Positions 33,042-42,214 of a stretch of DNA of 64,000 bases are shown one piece after another. Position numbers and translations under genes: made by a program. Location of the stretch: contig CAXUJK010000003.1 in NCBI GenBank assembly GCA_964251385.1, positions 1 through 64,000 of the forward strand, in the 5' to 3' direction. The notes below the pieces were generated by a model. The model was given only the letters and a program-made list of their open reading frames with translations, was not told the origin of the DNA and did not search any database. Every line of letters starts with the position of its first letter. Position 1 is the stretch's first letter. Origin of the DNA: CADCVW01 sp964251385. GTDB taxonomy: Bacteria; Pseudomonadota; Alphaproteobacteria; Sphingomonadales; Sphingomonadaceae.

Positions 33042-33359
33042 TTACAGCTTCACCGCCGTGCCCGACACGGTGACCATCAGCATCGATCCTTCCTTGCCGA
33101 TCACCTGGTAGTCGATGTCGATCCCGATCACCGCCGACGCGCCGAGCCTGGTCGCGAGCTCCTCGACTTCGGCGAACGCCTCCTCGCGCGCGGAGCGCAG
33201 CGTCTTCTCGTACGATCCCGACCGCCCGCCGACGATGTCGCGCACGCCCGCGAACAGGTCCTTGAAGATGTTGGCGCCGACGATGACCTCGCCCGTGACG
33301 ATGCCCAGATACTGGGTGACGGGTCGGCCTTCGATCAGGCTCGTGGTGGTGACGATCAT
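33042..33359 (-). CDS. YbjQ/UPF0145 family protein
   Basis: 105 residues, cytosolic. 'EGRPVTQYLGIVTGEVIVGA' and 'LGASAVIGIDIDYQVIG' are characteristic of the YbjQ fold, which forms beta-rich oligomers. No biochemical role is settled; some homologues are linked to heavy-metal or stress responses. Lies between yebC and the gapR gene on the same strand. Confidence 0.88.
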   Translation of the reverse strand: MIVTTTSLIEGRPVTQYLGIVTGEVIVGANIFKDLFAGVRDIVGGRSGSYEKTLRSAREEAFAEVEELATRLGASAVIGIDIDYQVIGKEGSMLMVTVSGTAVKL

Positions 33360-33371
33360 GTTCGTTCTCCC

Positions 33372-33614
33372 TTAGCCCAACCCCAACGCGGCCTTGTACG
33401 TGTCGAGCAACGCCTCGGCCTCGTCCCGGTGGTGCTTCTCCATCGACCGCAATCGCACGATCGTGCGCATCGTTTTCACGTCATACCCGTTCGACTTGGC
33501 CTCCGCATACACTTCCTTGACCTCCTCGGCGCGCGCGCGCTTTTCCTCCTCGATGCTTTCGATCCGTTCGATGAAGAGCCGCAGCTGGTCCGCCGCGACG
33601 TTGCCGTCCGCCAT
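33372..33614 (-). CDS. gapR: GapR-type nucleoid-associated protein (DUF2312)
   Basis: 80 residues, mostly one long charged helix: 'LFIERIESIEEEKRARAEEV', 'VYAEAKSNGYDVKTMRTIVR', 'HRDEAEALLDTYKAALG'. This is the alphaproteobacterial DUF2312/GapR family; the Caulobacter protein encircles overtwisted DNA and helps topoisomerases at replication and transcription units. Length and sequence agree with the family. It is divergent from pyk. Confidence 0.9.
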   Translation of the reverse strand: MADGNVAADQLRLFIERIESIEEEKRARAEEVKEVYAEAKSNGYDVKTMRTIVRLRSMEKHHRDEAEALLDTYKAALGLG

Positions 33615-33697
33615 TCTGATCCCCGTTTCTTGGTTAATGACCTCCGGCTAGCGAACCCCGGTTGATATGTCATCGGGACTCTTTAGGGCCGCGGGGC

Positions 33698-35161
33698 ATG
33701 GCCAGCCTGTTCAAACCGCGTTCGCGCAAAGTGCGCATCCTGGCGACGCTCGGGCCCGCGAGTTCGTCGCGCGAGATGATCGCCAGGCTGATGGCGGCGG
33801 GCGCGGACGCGTTCCGGATCAACATGAGCCACGGCGGCCACGACGACAAGGCCGCGGTGATCGCGACCATCCGCGACCTGGAAAAGGAGCGCAAGCGCCC
33901 GTCCACCATCCTCGTCGACCTCCAAGGCCCCAAGCTGCGCGTCGGCGACTTTGTCGATGGCAAAGCCGTCCTCAAGACCGGCGACCGCTTCATCCTCGAT
34001 CGCGACGAGGCGCTCGGCGACGCGACGCGCGTCGAACTCCCCCACCCCGAATTGTTCCAAGTCGCCGAAGACGGCATGCGGCTGCTGATCGACGACGGCA
34101 AGCTCGTGCTTCGCGTCGTGTCGGGGAACAAGACTCGGCTGGAGACGGAAGTCGTCGTCGGCGGCACCATCTCCAACCACAAGGGCGTCAATGTTCCCGA
34201 TGTCGTCGTGCCGATCCCGGCGCTGACCGACAAGGACCGCGCCGACCTGACCTTCGCGCTGGAACACAACGCTGACTGGATCGCGTTGTCGTTCGTGCAG
34301 CGGCCCGAGGACGTCGCGGAAGGCAAGCGGCTGATCGGCGGACGCGCGGCGTTGCTGGCGAAGATCGAAAAGCCCGCGGCGTTGCACCGGCTCGACGAAA
34401 TCCTCGAACTCGCCGACGCGGTCATGGTCGCGCGCGGCGACCTGGGGGTGGAAGTCCCGCCCGAACAGGTGCCGCCGCTGCAGAAACAGATCGTGGCCGC
34501 CGCGCGCAGGCTCGGGCGTCCGGTCGTCGTCGCCACCCAGATGCTCGAATCGATGATCACCGCGCCGACGCCGACGCGGGCCGAAGTTTCGGACGTCGCG
34601 ACCGCGGTGTACGACGGCGCGGACGCGGTGATGCTGTCCGCCGAATCCGCGGCCGGCGCGTACCCGGAAGAGTCGGTCGCGATGATGGACCGCATCGCGT
34701 GCAGCGTGGAGGCCGACCCGCTCTACGCCGAGCGGGTGCATTTCACCGAAACGCGCCCCGACGCGACGACCGCCGACGCGATGGCGCACGCCGCGCACAC
34801 GATGGTCGCCACCGTGGACGCAAAGGCAATCGTCTGTTTCACCACATCCGGATCGACCGCGCGCCGGGTCGCGCGCGAACGCCCGTCCGCGCCGCTGCTC
34901 GTGCTGACGCCCAGCCTCAAGGCGGCGCGCAGGCTGGGACTGCTGTGGGGCGCGCACGCGGTCAACACGCGCGAAGTGCTCGATTTCGAACAGATGGTGG
35001 CCAAGGCCAAGCGCATGGCCCTGCGCCACGGCGTCGCGGCCGCGAACGACCGCATCATCCTGATCGCGGGCGTGCCGTTCGGGACGCCGGGATCGACCAA
35101 CGTGCTCCACGTCGTGCGGCTGGTCGGCGACGAGCTGGAGCGGCACAAGCCCGCGAACTAG
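33698..35161 (+). CDS. pyk: Pyruvate kinase
   Basis: 487 residues. 'KVRILATLGPASSSREMIAR', 'AGADAFRINMSHGG', the active-site loop 'LLAKIEKPAALHRLDEIL', and 'DAVMVARGDLGVEVPPEQVP' are diagnostic; the C-terminal regulatory domain ('AKAIVCFTTSGSTARRVA') is complete. It makes pyruvate and ATP from phosphoenolpyruvate. ATG at 33698 begins the conserved N-terminus. Its stop codon shares CTAG with the convergent nnrD. Confidence 0.97.
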   Translation: MASLFKPRSRKVRILATLGPASSSREMIARLMAAGADAFRINMSHGGHDDKAAVIATIRDLEKERKRPSTILVDLQGPKLRVGDFVDGKAVLKTGDRFILDRDEALGDATRVELPHPELFQVAEDGMRLLIDDGKLVLRVVSGNKTRLETEVVVGGTISNHKGVNVPDVVVPIPALTDKDRADLTFALEHNADWIALSFVQRPEDVAEGKRLIGGRAALLAKIEKPAALHRLDEILELADAVMVARGDLGVEVPPEQVPPLQKQIVAAARRLGRPVVVATQMLESMITAPTPTRAEVSDVATAVYDGADAVMLSAESAAGAYPEESVAMMDRIACSVEADPLYAERVHFTETRPDATTADAMAHAAHTMVATVDAKAIVCFTTSGSTARRVARERPSAPLLVLTPSLKAARRLGLLWGAHAVNTREVLDFEQMVAKAKRMALRHGVAAANDRIILIAGVPFGTPGSTNVLHVVRLVGDELERHKPAN

Positions 35162-36036
35162 CGTCCGTCCAGCAATCCCGGGATCAACGGCGGGATTTCG
35201 CGCGCCAAAAACCCGACCGGCCCCTGCGCCTGCGCCAGCCTGCGGCCCGCTTCGCCGTGCAGCCACACCCCCCACAACGTCGCCCCCAGCGGGTCCATTC
35301 CCCGCGCCAGCAGCCCGCCGACGATCCCGGCCAGCGTGTCGCCCGACCCGGAGGTGCCCAACCCGATGCCGCCGCCCGCGTAGACGAACGTCTCCCCGTC
35401 GGGCGCGACGATCGTGCTCGTCGGACCTTTCATGAGAGTCACCGCCGCGTAGCGTTCCGCTGCCTGCCGTGCCGCGCCCTCGCGGTCCGCGTCGACCTCG
35501 TCCTTCTCGATCTCCAGCAGCGCGGCCATTTCGCCGACATGCGGCAGCATGACCGCGCCGCCCCGCCAGGCGCGGAACGCCGCGTCCGCCGCGGGCGAGG
35601 CGGCCAGTGCGGCGGCGTCAATGACCAGCGGCATCGGCGTGTCGAGTGCGAGCACCGCGTTCAGGAGCTGCGCCACCGCCGTGTTTTCGTACATGCCCGG
35701 CCCCAGGATCACGGCATCGATGCTGGCGCAGCGATCGGTCAGCTCCGGGATGGCCGCGTCCGCGAAGCCGCCGTCGTCCGCCTCCGCATGCCCCGCGACC
35801 AGCGCTTCGGGCATGGCGATCGCCAGCGGGATCGCGACGCTGTCCACCGTGGCGATCTGCAGCTTGCCCGCCCCGGCGCGCAGCGCGGCGGTGGCGGCGA
35901 GCAGCGCTCCGCCCGGCACCGCGCGGCTGCCGCCGATCACCAGGATACGACCGCGGTCGTCCTTGTCGTTGGCGCTGTCGTGCTGAGGGATGACGAATCG
36001 CTTGAGCAGGTCCCGATCCAGACTCTGCGTGCTCAT
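35158..36036 (-). CDS. nnrD: ADP/ATP-dependent NAD(P)H-hydrate dehydratase
   Basis: 292 residues, ribokinase-like fold. 'GRILVIGGSRAVPGGALLAA', 'GGAVMLPHVGEMAALL' and 'GIGLGTSGSGDTLAGIVGGL' are the ligand motifs of the CARKD/NnrD family. It repairs hydrated NADH/NADPH. The epimerase partner (NnrE) is neither fused nor adjacent here, so it must be elsewhere. ATG at 36036 overlaps the phosphatase stop by ATGA. Confidence 0.9.
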   Translation of the reverse strand: MSTQSLDRDLLKRFVIPQHDSANDKDDRGRILVIGGSRAVPGGALLAATAALRAGAGKLQIATVDSVAIPLAIAMPEALVAGHAEADDGGFADAAIPELTDRCASIDAVILGPGMYENTAVAQLLNAVLALDTPMPLVIDAAALAASPAADAAFRAWRGGAVMLPHVGEMAALLEIEKDEVDADREGAARQAAERYAAVTLMKGPTSTIVAPDGETFVYAGGGIGLGTSGSGDTLAGIVGGLLARGMDPLGATLWGVWLHGEAGRRLAQAQGPVGFLAREIPPLIPGLLDGR

Positions 36037-36791
36037 CGGGTCGCCACCATCGCGTCGGGCGCGGACGTGACCGCGGCTTGCGCCTGCACGGGCGCGGCGA
36101 AGTTGTACGCGATCAGCTTGGGAGCGCTGGTCGGATCGTCGGGCTCGAAGTCGTACGCGCACACGCCGCAGTTCACGACCTCACCTTCGCGGTCGATGCC
36201 GAGGATCGTCGCCTCGTCCATCTCCTCCAGAATGTAACGAAAACACAGAACGACGACCTGATGGCAGACAATGAGAACGCGCTTGTCCGCATGATGCAAA
36301 CTGATCGTGTCGAGCGCCGAGCGCAGGCGCAGGATGACGTCGACCCAGCTCTCGCCGCCGGGCGGGCGATGATAGAATTTGCCCAGGCTCGCGCGATGCT
36401 CCGCCTGCTCGGGAAACTTCTCGCGGATGCCGGCTGTAGTCAGCCGGTCGAGGATGCCGAACTCGCGTTCGCGCAACCGTTCGTCGACCAGAGGCGGCCG
36501 CGCCTCGCCGGTCGCCCCGCCAGCCTCGCAGATCGCGCGCGCCGTCTCGCGCGCGCGCAGATAAGGCGAGGCCAGAATCACTTCGGGCCGCTCGCCTTCG
36601 GGCAAGGACGCGAACCAGTGCCCGACCGCCGCAGCCTGTTCATGACCGAGCGCGCTCAGCGGGACGTCGACGTCGCGGATGTCGAGGTCGATGATGCTGT
36701 GCCCCGCCGCGTCCGCCGCGTCTCGCGCGACGTTGCCCGCACTCTGCCCGTGCCGGACGATCCACAATTTGGCGGGCCAACGCTGGCGCAT
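36033..36791 (-). CDS. Histidine phosphatase family protein
   Basis: 252 residues. 'KLWIVRHGQSAGNVA' carries the RHG catalytic motif, with the second His in 'VLIVCHQVVVLCFRYI'. It lacks the length and motifs of GpmA, so it is a generic phosphatase (CobC/PhoE-like) acting on a small metabolite. GAGGAAAC precedes the ATG at 36791. Coupled by ATGA with nnrD, so a substrate linked to nucleotide cofactors is possible (inference). Confidence 0.85.
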   Translation of the reverse strand: MRQRWPAKLWIVRHGQSAGNVARDAADAAGHSIIDLDIRDVDVPLSALGHEQAAAVGHWFASLPEGERPEVILASPYLRARETARAICEAGGATGEARPPLVDERLREREFGILDRLTTAGIREKFPEQAEHRASLGKFYHRPPGGESWVDVILRLRSALDTISLHHADKRVLIVCHQVVVLCFRYILEEMDEATILGIDREGEVVNCGVCAYDFEPDDPTSAPKLIAYNFAAPVQAQAAVTSAPDAMVATR

Positions 36792-36840
36792 GATGTTTCC
36801 TCGAACGTTCGGGAGGTGAAAGCGTCGCGCCGGCTTTAGT

Positions 36841-37458
36841 TCACGCGGGAAGCAGTCCTTCTTCCGCCAACCGCTCGCGCAGGTCGGGCGCATCGACGAA
36901 CAGGTGCGCGCGCATGCCCGCCGCCAACGCCGCCTCCACATTGTCCGCGCGGTCGTCGACGAACAGCGCCTCCTCGCCCGCCAGTCCAAAACGCCGCAGC
37001 GCGAGCGCGAAGATGCGCGCGTCCGGCTTGGCGAGCTTCTCCGTTCCCGACACGACGACATCCCGGAACCGGTCGAACAGCGCCGGGTCCGTGTCGCGGA
37101 ACGGCCCCCAGAACTCGTCCGAAAAGTTGGTGATCGCGAACAACGGCACGCCGGCTTTGTCGAGTTCGTCGACCAAGGCGTGCATGCCGGCGACCGCGGG
37201 TCCGATCGATTCGTTGAAGCGCGGCCCCCATGCGTCGATCAGCGGCTTGTGGTGCGGGAAAGACGCCGTCAGTTCACCCGCGCATTCCGCGAACGTGCGT
37301 CCGGCGTCGAGCTGGAAATGCCAGTCGACGAAATCGGTTTCGGCGATGAAGGTTTCTAGCGCGGCGTCGTCGGCGATCAGTTGTCGATACAGGTTGCGCG
37401 GGTCCCAGTGGTACAGGACGTTGCCGACGTCGAAGACGACGGCGGTCGCGCCGTTCAT
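36841..37458 (-). CDS. HAD-superfamily hydrolase, subfamily IA
   Basis: 205 residues. Motif I VVFDVGNVLYHWDP (nucleophile Asp10; the usual second Asp is Gly, as in YihX-type members), motif II ITNFSD, motif III Lys in 'SGTEKLAKPDARIFALAL', and motif IV ALFVDDRADNVEAA. A small-molecule phosphatase in the cytosol; substrate unknown. Lies 14 bp downstream of rpmJ on the same strand. Confidence 0.88.
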   Translation of the reverse strand: MNGATAVVFDVGNVLYHWDPRNLYRQLIADDAALETFIAETDFVDWHFQLDAGRTFAECAGELTASFPHHKPLIDAWGPRFNESIGPAVAGMHALVDELDKAGVPLFAITNFSDEFWGPFRDTDPALFDRFRDVVVSGTEKLAKPDARIFALALRRFGLAGEEALFVDDRADNVEAALAAGMRAHLFVDAPDLRERLAEEGLLPA

Positions 37459-37472
37459 CCTTGTTGGCGAAA

Positions 37473-37598
37473 TCAGCCCTGGCGCGCCTTGAAGCGGCGG
37501 TTGGTCTTGTTGATCACGTAGGTGCGGCCCCGGCGGCGGATGACGCGGCAGTCGCGGTGGCGCGACTTCAACGATTTGAGCGAATTGCGGATTTTCAT
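37473..37598 (-). CDS. rpmJ: 50S ribosomal protein L36
   Basis: 41 residues, extremely basic: begins MKIRNSLKSLKSRHRDCRV and ends KTNRRFKARQG. This is the 41-residue type of L36 common in alphaproteobacteria, which has lost most zinc-ligand Cys residues (only one Cys is present), i.e. the C-minus form. It is encoded alone, outside the large ribosomal operon, ahead of the HAD gene. Short but unmistakable. Confidence 0.95.
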   Translation of the reverse strand: MKIRNSLKSLKSRHRDCRVIRRRGRTYVINKTNRRFKARQG

Positions 37599-37726
37599 GG
37601 GACGTACGCGTTCTTATGCTGAAAAGCGAAGCGCGGCTCGTATGGAGCACACGCCCCCAAGTCAACCGCGGTTCAGGCCTCCGCGCCAATTGCCCCGCGT
37701 AACGCCAAGACGCACGGAACCTGCCG

Positions 37727-39199
37727 ATGACCTACCACATCTCCCGCCGCATCGTCCTGTTCGGCGCGCTGCCCGCCGCGTGCGGCCTCGCCAGACCGAT
37801 CGACCAGGACGCGTCGAGCGACGGATCGGCGTGGACGCAGGCGCCTCAACGGCGGTTGCAGCCTATGCAGCCCCGGCCCGAGCCGGTCATCGACGTACGT
37901 GCGTTCGGCGCAGCGCCGTCCGCGTCCGCGTCCGTCAACGGCGCGGCGTTCCGCGCGGCCAGTCGCGCGATCGAGGAGGCGGGCGGCGGCACGTTGCTGA
38001 TCCCCCCGGGCGAATATCGCGTTGGCGAGCAGGTCCGGCGGAACGGAAAGCTGGTGCCGCTCGACCTCGTCCGCATCGCCGGGTGCAGGCGCGATCTCCT
38101 TATCGCCGGCGGCGGCGCGACGCTGAAAGCCGCCGACGGCATGCGCTACGGGGCGTTCGATCCCGTTACGGGCGCGCCGCGCGAGGGTCCCGTGCCCTTC
38201 ACCGACCCCGCCTGGGCGGTCAATTCGTGCCTCATGATCTTCGTCGAGGGTTGCAGCGGGGACGTCCGCATCGAAGGCGTCCGCCTCGATGGCAATTCGA
38301 CCAACTACGTGCTGGGCGGGCAATGGGGCGACCATGGGCGGCAGCTGGGCGGCGATGGGCTCGCCTGCGCCGCCAACACGGGGAACGTGACGATCGCCAA
38401 CGTCCATTGCCGCGACCATGGCCGAGACGGGATCATGCTGTCGCATCACGGCCTCAAGGCGGACAGTCCCCGCTTCCCTGTGACGCTGACCGATGTCGTG
38501 TGCGACTTCAACGCGCGGCAGGGCCTGTCCTGGATCGGCGGTACGCAGCTGACCGTGCTGCGCTCCCACTTCACGCGGACCTCGCGCGGCAAGTTCGACT
38601 CGGCCCCCGGCGCGGGCGTCGATATCGAGGCCGAAGGCAGCGTCTGCCGCAACGGTCGCTTCGTCGACTGCAGGTTCGTCGACAATGGCGGCGTCGGCTT
38701 CATAGCCGATTCGGGCGACAGCGCGGACGTGGAGTGCGTCCGTTGCGAATTCGTCGGCACGACCTTCTGGTCGGCCTGGCCGCGCAAGCCCGGCTTCGTG
38801 TTCCGCGACTGCCTGTTCGTCGGATCGGTCGTCAACGTCCACGGCGACCCCGACCCGCGCCGCGCAACGCAGTTCTACGGTTGCCGCTTCCACGCAGACC
38901 CCGCGCTGTCGCCGACGGGCGCGGTGTTCGGGCAGCACCTCGCCGACCTCGGCGCGGGCGCGCGCAACGTGCTGATGAGCGGGTGCGACTTCTACGTGAA
39001 AATGCCGGACAGGACGTTGCCGTGGACCCCCGCCGACATGGCTTTCCACGACTGCCGCTTTCGCCAGCTCGGTAAAAACACGAGCTACACGCGGGGCGTG
39101 TTCACGGGCACCAACCGCTTCGATTCGGCCGGACCCGTCGAGACATGGGGCTCGGTCTTCAAGAACCCGGTTACAATCAACGGCCGCGTGCGAGGTTAG
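37727..39199 (+). CDS. Exported right-handed beta-helix protein (glycosyl hydrolase 28/pectate lyase-like)
   Basis: 490 residues. The N-terminus has a twin-arginine-like signal (ISRRIVLFGALPAACG) with a possible lipobox at AAC. The region 'PVIDVRAFGAAPSASAS' then 'GGTLLIPPGEYRVG' is the classic start of a pectate_lyase_3 beta-helix; parallel-helix turns run to about residue 450. Such proteins bind or cleave polysaccharides; catalytic residues cannot be fixed by eye. It stands alone, convergent with galE across a short palindrome. Confidence 0.78.
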   Translation: MTYHISRRIVLFGALPAACGLARPIDQDASSDGSAWTQAPQRRLQPMQPRPEPVIDVRAFGAAPSASASVNGAAFRAASRAIEEAGGGTLLIPPGEYRVGEQVRRNGKLVPLDLVRIAGCRRDLLIAGGGATLKAADGMRYGAFDPVTGAPREGPVPFTDPAWAVNSCLMIFVEGCSGDVRIEGVRLDGNSTNYVLGGQWGDHGRQLGGDGLACAANTGNVTIANVHCRDHGRDGIMLSHHGLKADSPRFPVTLTDVVCDFNARQGLSWIGGTQLTVLRSHFTRTSRGKFDSAPGAGVDIEAEGSVCRNGRFVDCRFVDNGGVGFIADSGDSADVECVRCEFVGTTFWSAWPRKPGFVFRDCLFVGSVVNVHGDPDPRRATQFYGCRFHADPALSPTGAVFGQHLADLGAGARNVLMSGCDFYVKMPDRTLPWTPADMAFHDCRFRQLGKNTSYTRGVFTGTNRFDSAGPVETWGSVFKNPVTINGRVRG

Positions 39200-39219
39200 C
39201 CGGTACTTACGGGATAGGC

Positions 39220-39247
39220 CGTCATCCTGGCGCAGGCCGGGATGACG
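39220..39247. repeat. Short family B palindrome
   Basis: CGTCATCC and GGATGACG bracket CTGGCGCAGGCC-type sequence: both ends of the family B arm brought together without the central spacer. It lies in the 63-bp gap between the convergent beta-helix and galE genes and could act as a bidirectional transcript end. Confidence 0.7.
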
Positions 39248-39262
39248 AGGAGTTCGTTCGGG

Positions 39263-40279
39263 CTAGCCCGCCCTCTCGCTAAGCTTGCGTTCCCAAGCCA
39301 ATGCGTCTTTCACGATCACGTCCAGGTCGTCCCGCTCCGGCCGCCACGGCAACGTCGCCATGATCTTGCGATTGTCCGCGACGAGAGCGTCCGGGTCGCC
39401 CGCGCGCCGTGCCTCCATGCGGCGGTCGATCGTCATGTTGGTCACCCGGTCGACGCTGTCGAGCACTTCGAGCACCGAAAACCCCCGGCTGTACCCGCAG
39501 TTCATGATGTGGCTGACGCGCGGCTCGTCGATCAGCTTGTCCAGCGCATGGACGTGCGCGGCGGCCAGGTCGGCGACGTGGATATAGTCGCGGATGCCCG
39601 TGCCGTCCGCGGTATCGTAATCGGTTCCGAACACGGAGACATACTCGCGCTTTCCAAGCGCCGCCTCGACCGCGACCTTGATGAGATGCGTCGCGCCCGT
39701 CGTGGACTGGCCCGACCGCCCCCCCGGGTCCGCGCCCGCGACGTTGAAGTAGCGCAGCGCGCAATAGTTCATCGGGTGCGCCGCCGCGACATCGCGCAGC
39801 ATCGCCTCCGTCATCAGCTTCGACGTTCCGTACGGGTTGATCGGCCGCGTCGGCATGTCCTCCGACACCGGCGAGCTTTCGGGGATGCCATAAGTCGCGG
39901 CGGTCGACGAGAAGATGAAGTGCGGCACGCCCGCCGCCACAGCGGCCGCGATCAGCGCCCTGCTGCGCACGGTGTTGTTGTCGTAATATTTGAGCGGGTC
40001 GGACACGGACTCGGGCACCACGACCGACCCCGCGAAGTGCATGATCGCGTGGACCCGCTGTTCGTCGACGATGCGCGCGATCAGGGCCGCGTCGGAAATA
40101 TCCCCTGCGTAGAAAGGCACGTCGTCCGGCACCGCCCACCGAAAACCCGTCACGAGATTGTCGACCACCGCGACCCGGCGACCCGCATCCTTCAAAGCGA
40201 GCACTGCGTGGCTGCCGATATAGCCCGCGCCGCCGGTGACGAGCACGGCCCCTCTGTCGCGCTCTGGTACGCTCGCCAT
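39263..40279 (-). CDS. galE: UDP-glucose 4-epimerase
   Basis: 338 residues, extended short-chain dehydrogenase. NAD-binding GGAGYIGS (16-23), catalytic Ser in SSTAATYG (about S125) and the YGTSK pair (Tyr150, Lys154). 'HFAGSVVVPESVSDPLKYY' is the GalE signature. It interconverts UDP-glucose and UDP-galactose for envelope sugars. Divergent from the lipoprotein at 40358. Confidence 0.95.
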   Translation of the reverse strand: MASVPERDRGAVLVTGGAGYIGSHAVLALKDAGRRVAVVDNLVTGFRWAVPDDVPFYAGDISDAALIARIVDEQRVHAIMHFAGSVVVPESVSDPLKYYDNNTVRSRALIAAAVAAGVPHFIFSSTAATYGIPESSPVSEDMPTRPINPYGTSKLMTEAMLRDVAAAHPMNYCALRYFNVAGADPGGRSGQSTTGATHLIKVAVEAALGKREYVSVFGTDYDTADGTGIRDYIHVADLAAAHVHALDKLIDEPRVSHIMNCGYSRGFSVLEVLDSVDRVTNMTIDRRMEARRAGDPDALVADNRKIMATLPWRPERDDLDVIVKDALAWERKLSERAG

Positions 40280-40357
40280 GACTTCCCTTTCGTAACGGCC
40301 CGCGTCAGGATAACGCCGGACCTGCGATAGTGTCCGCGACTAGCAGAGGGATCGACG

Positions 40358-40948
40358 ATGGCCATGAAGTTTCATGCCGCAGGCGCGTTTGGCCGGACCG
40401 CGTGCGCGGCAGGCGCCCTCGCGATGCTCGCCGCGTGCAGCACGCTCGGTGGCGGCACCGACGCCGCGCCGGCCCTGCGCGGCACCAACGTCACCCGCAT
40501 CCACCTGGGCGGCGAGATCGCGCGCGGCGAAGTGTCCGTCGAACCCCGTTTTGACATGCAGGCGGCGGGCGGCGTCTACCAACCCGCGTTCGCGACCGCC
40601 GTCGGCGATGAACTGCGCAAGCTCGGCTTCACGCCCGCCGCCACTCCCGCGACTTCGGAATTCGTCGCCACGGTCGATGTCGCCACGGCGACGGTGGCCG
40701 CGCTCGCCGCGCGTACGCCCGCCACCGGTCCCGCGACACCCGGCACGGCGGCGAACCCGAACGCGGTCGCGACGCAGCTCGCGGTGCAGCTCAAGCGCCG
40801 GTCGGACGGGTCGATCGTATGGGAGGGCCGCGCGCAAAGCGGCGCGCGTGCGGGCGCGACCCCGTCCGCCTCAACGGTCGGTCGTCTGGCCCGAGCGGTC
40901 TTCGGGGACTTTCCGGGAGAGTCGGGCCGCACTATCAACGTGCGCTGA
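40358..40948 (+). CDS. DUF4136-like lipoprotein
   Basis: 196 residues. Signal sequence with lipobox MLAAC (Cys27). 'VYQPAFATAVGDELRKLGFT' and 'TQLAVQLKRRSDGSIVWEGR' fit the pattern of DUF4136-type outer-membrane lipoproteins, in which a family strand-helix unit ends with a 'W.G.a' motif. An Ala/Pro/Thr low-complexity insert lies at about 110-135. ATG at 40358 has AGAGGG upstream. Function unknown. Confidence 0.65.
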   Translation: MAMKFHAAGAFGRTACAAGALAMLAACSTLGGGTDAAPALRGTNVTRIHLGGEIARGEVSVEPRFDMQAAGGVYQPAFATAVGDELRKLGFTPAATPATSEFVATVDVATATVAALAARTPATGPATPGTAANPNAVATQLAVQLKRRSDGSIVWEGRAQSGARAGATPSASTVGRLARAVFGDFPGESGRTINVR

Positions 40949-40987
40949 GCGCGTTAGGCAACATCCGGTAGTTACAGCGGAAACCCC

Positions 40988-42133
40988 ATGACCCTTGCGA
41001 TTTCGAGCGCCTTCGACGGCGGCAACATCCGTGTGGCCGCGACGCGTGACGACGGGTTCGATCTGGAAATCGTCAAGGACGCGGAGTCCGAATTCTACCA
41101 ATGGTTCCACTTCCGCCTGACGGGCTCGGGCGGACGTCCGGTGACCTTGCGCATCGTCAACTGCGCGGGTTCCGCCTACCCCAATGGCTGGCCCGACTAC
41201 CGCGCCTGCATGTCGGTCGATCGCGACGAGTGGGTCCGCGTACCCACGGCCTACGACGACGGCGTCCTGACGGTCACCGTCACGCCGCCGACCGACAGCG
41301 TCTGGTTCGCCTATTTCGCGCCCTATTCGATGGAGCGCCACCACGACCTCGTCGCCTCGCTCGCCGCGGTTCCGGGCGTGACGTACCGGTCCTTGGGAAA
41401 AACGTTCGACGGGCAGGATATCGACTACCTCCGCGTCGGCGAAGGCCCGCTGCAGGCGTGGCTCTACGGCCGCCAGCATCCGGGCGAGACGATGTGCGAA
41501 TACTGGATGGAAGGGGCGCTCGAAAAGCTGGTCGACGACGCCGATCCCGTGTCGCGCGTCCTGCGCCGGGAATTCACGTTCCACGTCGTCCCCAACATGA
41601 ACCCCGACGGGTCGCGGCGCGGGCACCTGCGCACCAATGCGCGCGGCGTCAACCTCAACCGCGAATGGCACGACCCCTCGCCCGATCGCTCGCCCGAAGT
41701 GTTTTGCGTCAAGAACTCCATGGACGAAACCGGCGTCGATTTCGCGATCGACGTGCACGGCGACGAAGCGATCCCTTACAACTTCCTCGCCGGGTTCGAA
41801 GGCATACCCTCGCTCAGGCCGGATCAGCAGCAGCTGTTCCTGACGTACGCGCGAACGCTTGCGCGCGTCACCCCCGACTTCCAGACCGCGCACGGATACG
41901 CGACGATCCCGCCCGGAAAAGCCAATCTGTCGATGTCCACGACCCAACTCGCCGAACGTTACGGCGCGGTGACGATGACGCTCGAGATGCCGTTCAAGGA
42001 CAATGCCGATCTGCCCGACGAGACGTACGGCTGGTCCCCCGAACGCTCGCGCCTGCTGGGCGCGGCGTGCTTGGACGCACTACACGCGATCGCCGCCGAT
42101 CTGCCCGGCAAGGAAAAGAACAAGGGATCTTAG
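40988..42133 (+). CDS. M14-family zinc carboxypeptidase (cytosolic CCP-like)
   Basis: 381 residues without a signal peptide. An N-terminal beta-sandwich of about 130 residues precedes the catalytic domain, the arrangement of M14 'cytosolic carboxypeptidase' (AGBL/Nna1) relatives. Zinc ligands are His164 and Glu167 (RQHPGETM) and His257 (DVHGDE); the catalytic Glu is about 333 in TLEMPFKD. Substrate Arg lies in 'NPDGSRRGHLRTNARGVNLN'. It likely trims peptide C-termini in the cytosol. The stop codon adjoins a family C repeat. Confidence 0.9.
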   Translation: MTLAISSAFDGGNIRVAATRDDGFDLEIVKDAESEFYQWFHFRLTGSGGRPVTLRIVNCAGSAYPNGWPDYRACMSVDRDEWVRVPTAYDDGVLTVTVTPPTDSVWFAYFAPYSMERHHDLVASLAAVPGVTYRSLGKTFDGQDIDYLRVGEGPLQAWLYGRQHPGETMCEYWMEGALEKLVDDADPVSRVLRREFTFHVVPNMNPDGSRRGHLRTNARGVNLNREWHDPSPDRSPEVFCVKNSMDETGVDFAIDVHGDEAIPYNFLAGFEGIPSLRPDQQQLFLTYARTLARVTPDFQTAHGYATIPPGKANLSMSTTQLAERYGAVTMTLEMPFKDNADLPDETYGWSPERSRLLGAACLDALHAIAADLPGKEKNKGS

Positions 42134-42203
42134 TTCCCCGGCGAAGGCCGGGGCCCAGTCTTTCGTAGCTGCTAAGGCTGGACCCCGGCCTTCGCCGGGG
42201 AAC
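42133..42203. repeat. REP-type inverted repeat (family C)
   Basis: Arms GTTCCCCGGCGAAGGCCGGG (from 42133) and its reverse complement ending at 42203 form a 24-bp stem around a short loop. The core GGCGAAGGCC is shared with family B, so B and C are probably related. It ends 11 bases before the gpmA start and would fold in that mRNA leader or end the M14 transcript. Confidence 0.9.
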
Positions 42204-42214
42204 AAGGAACTTAC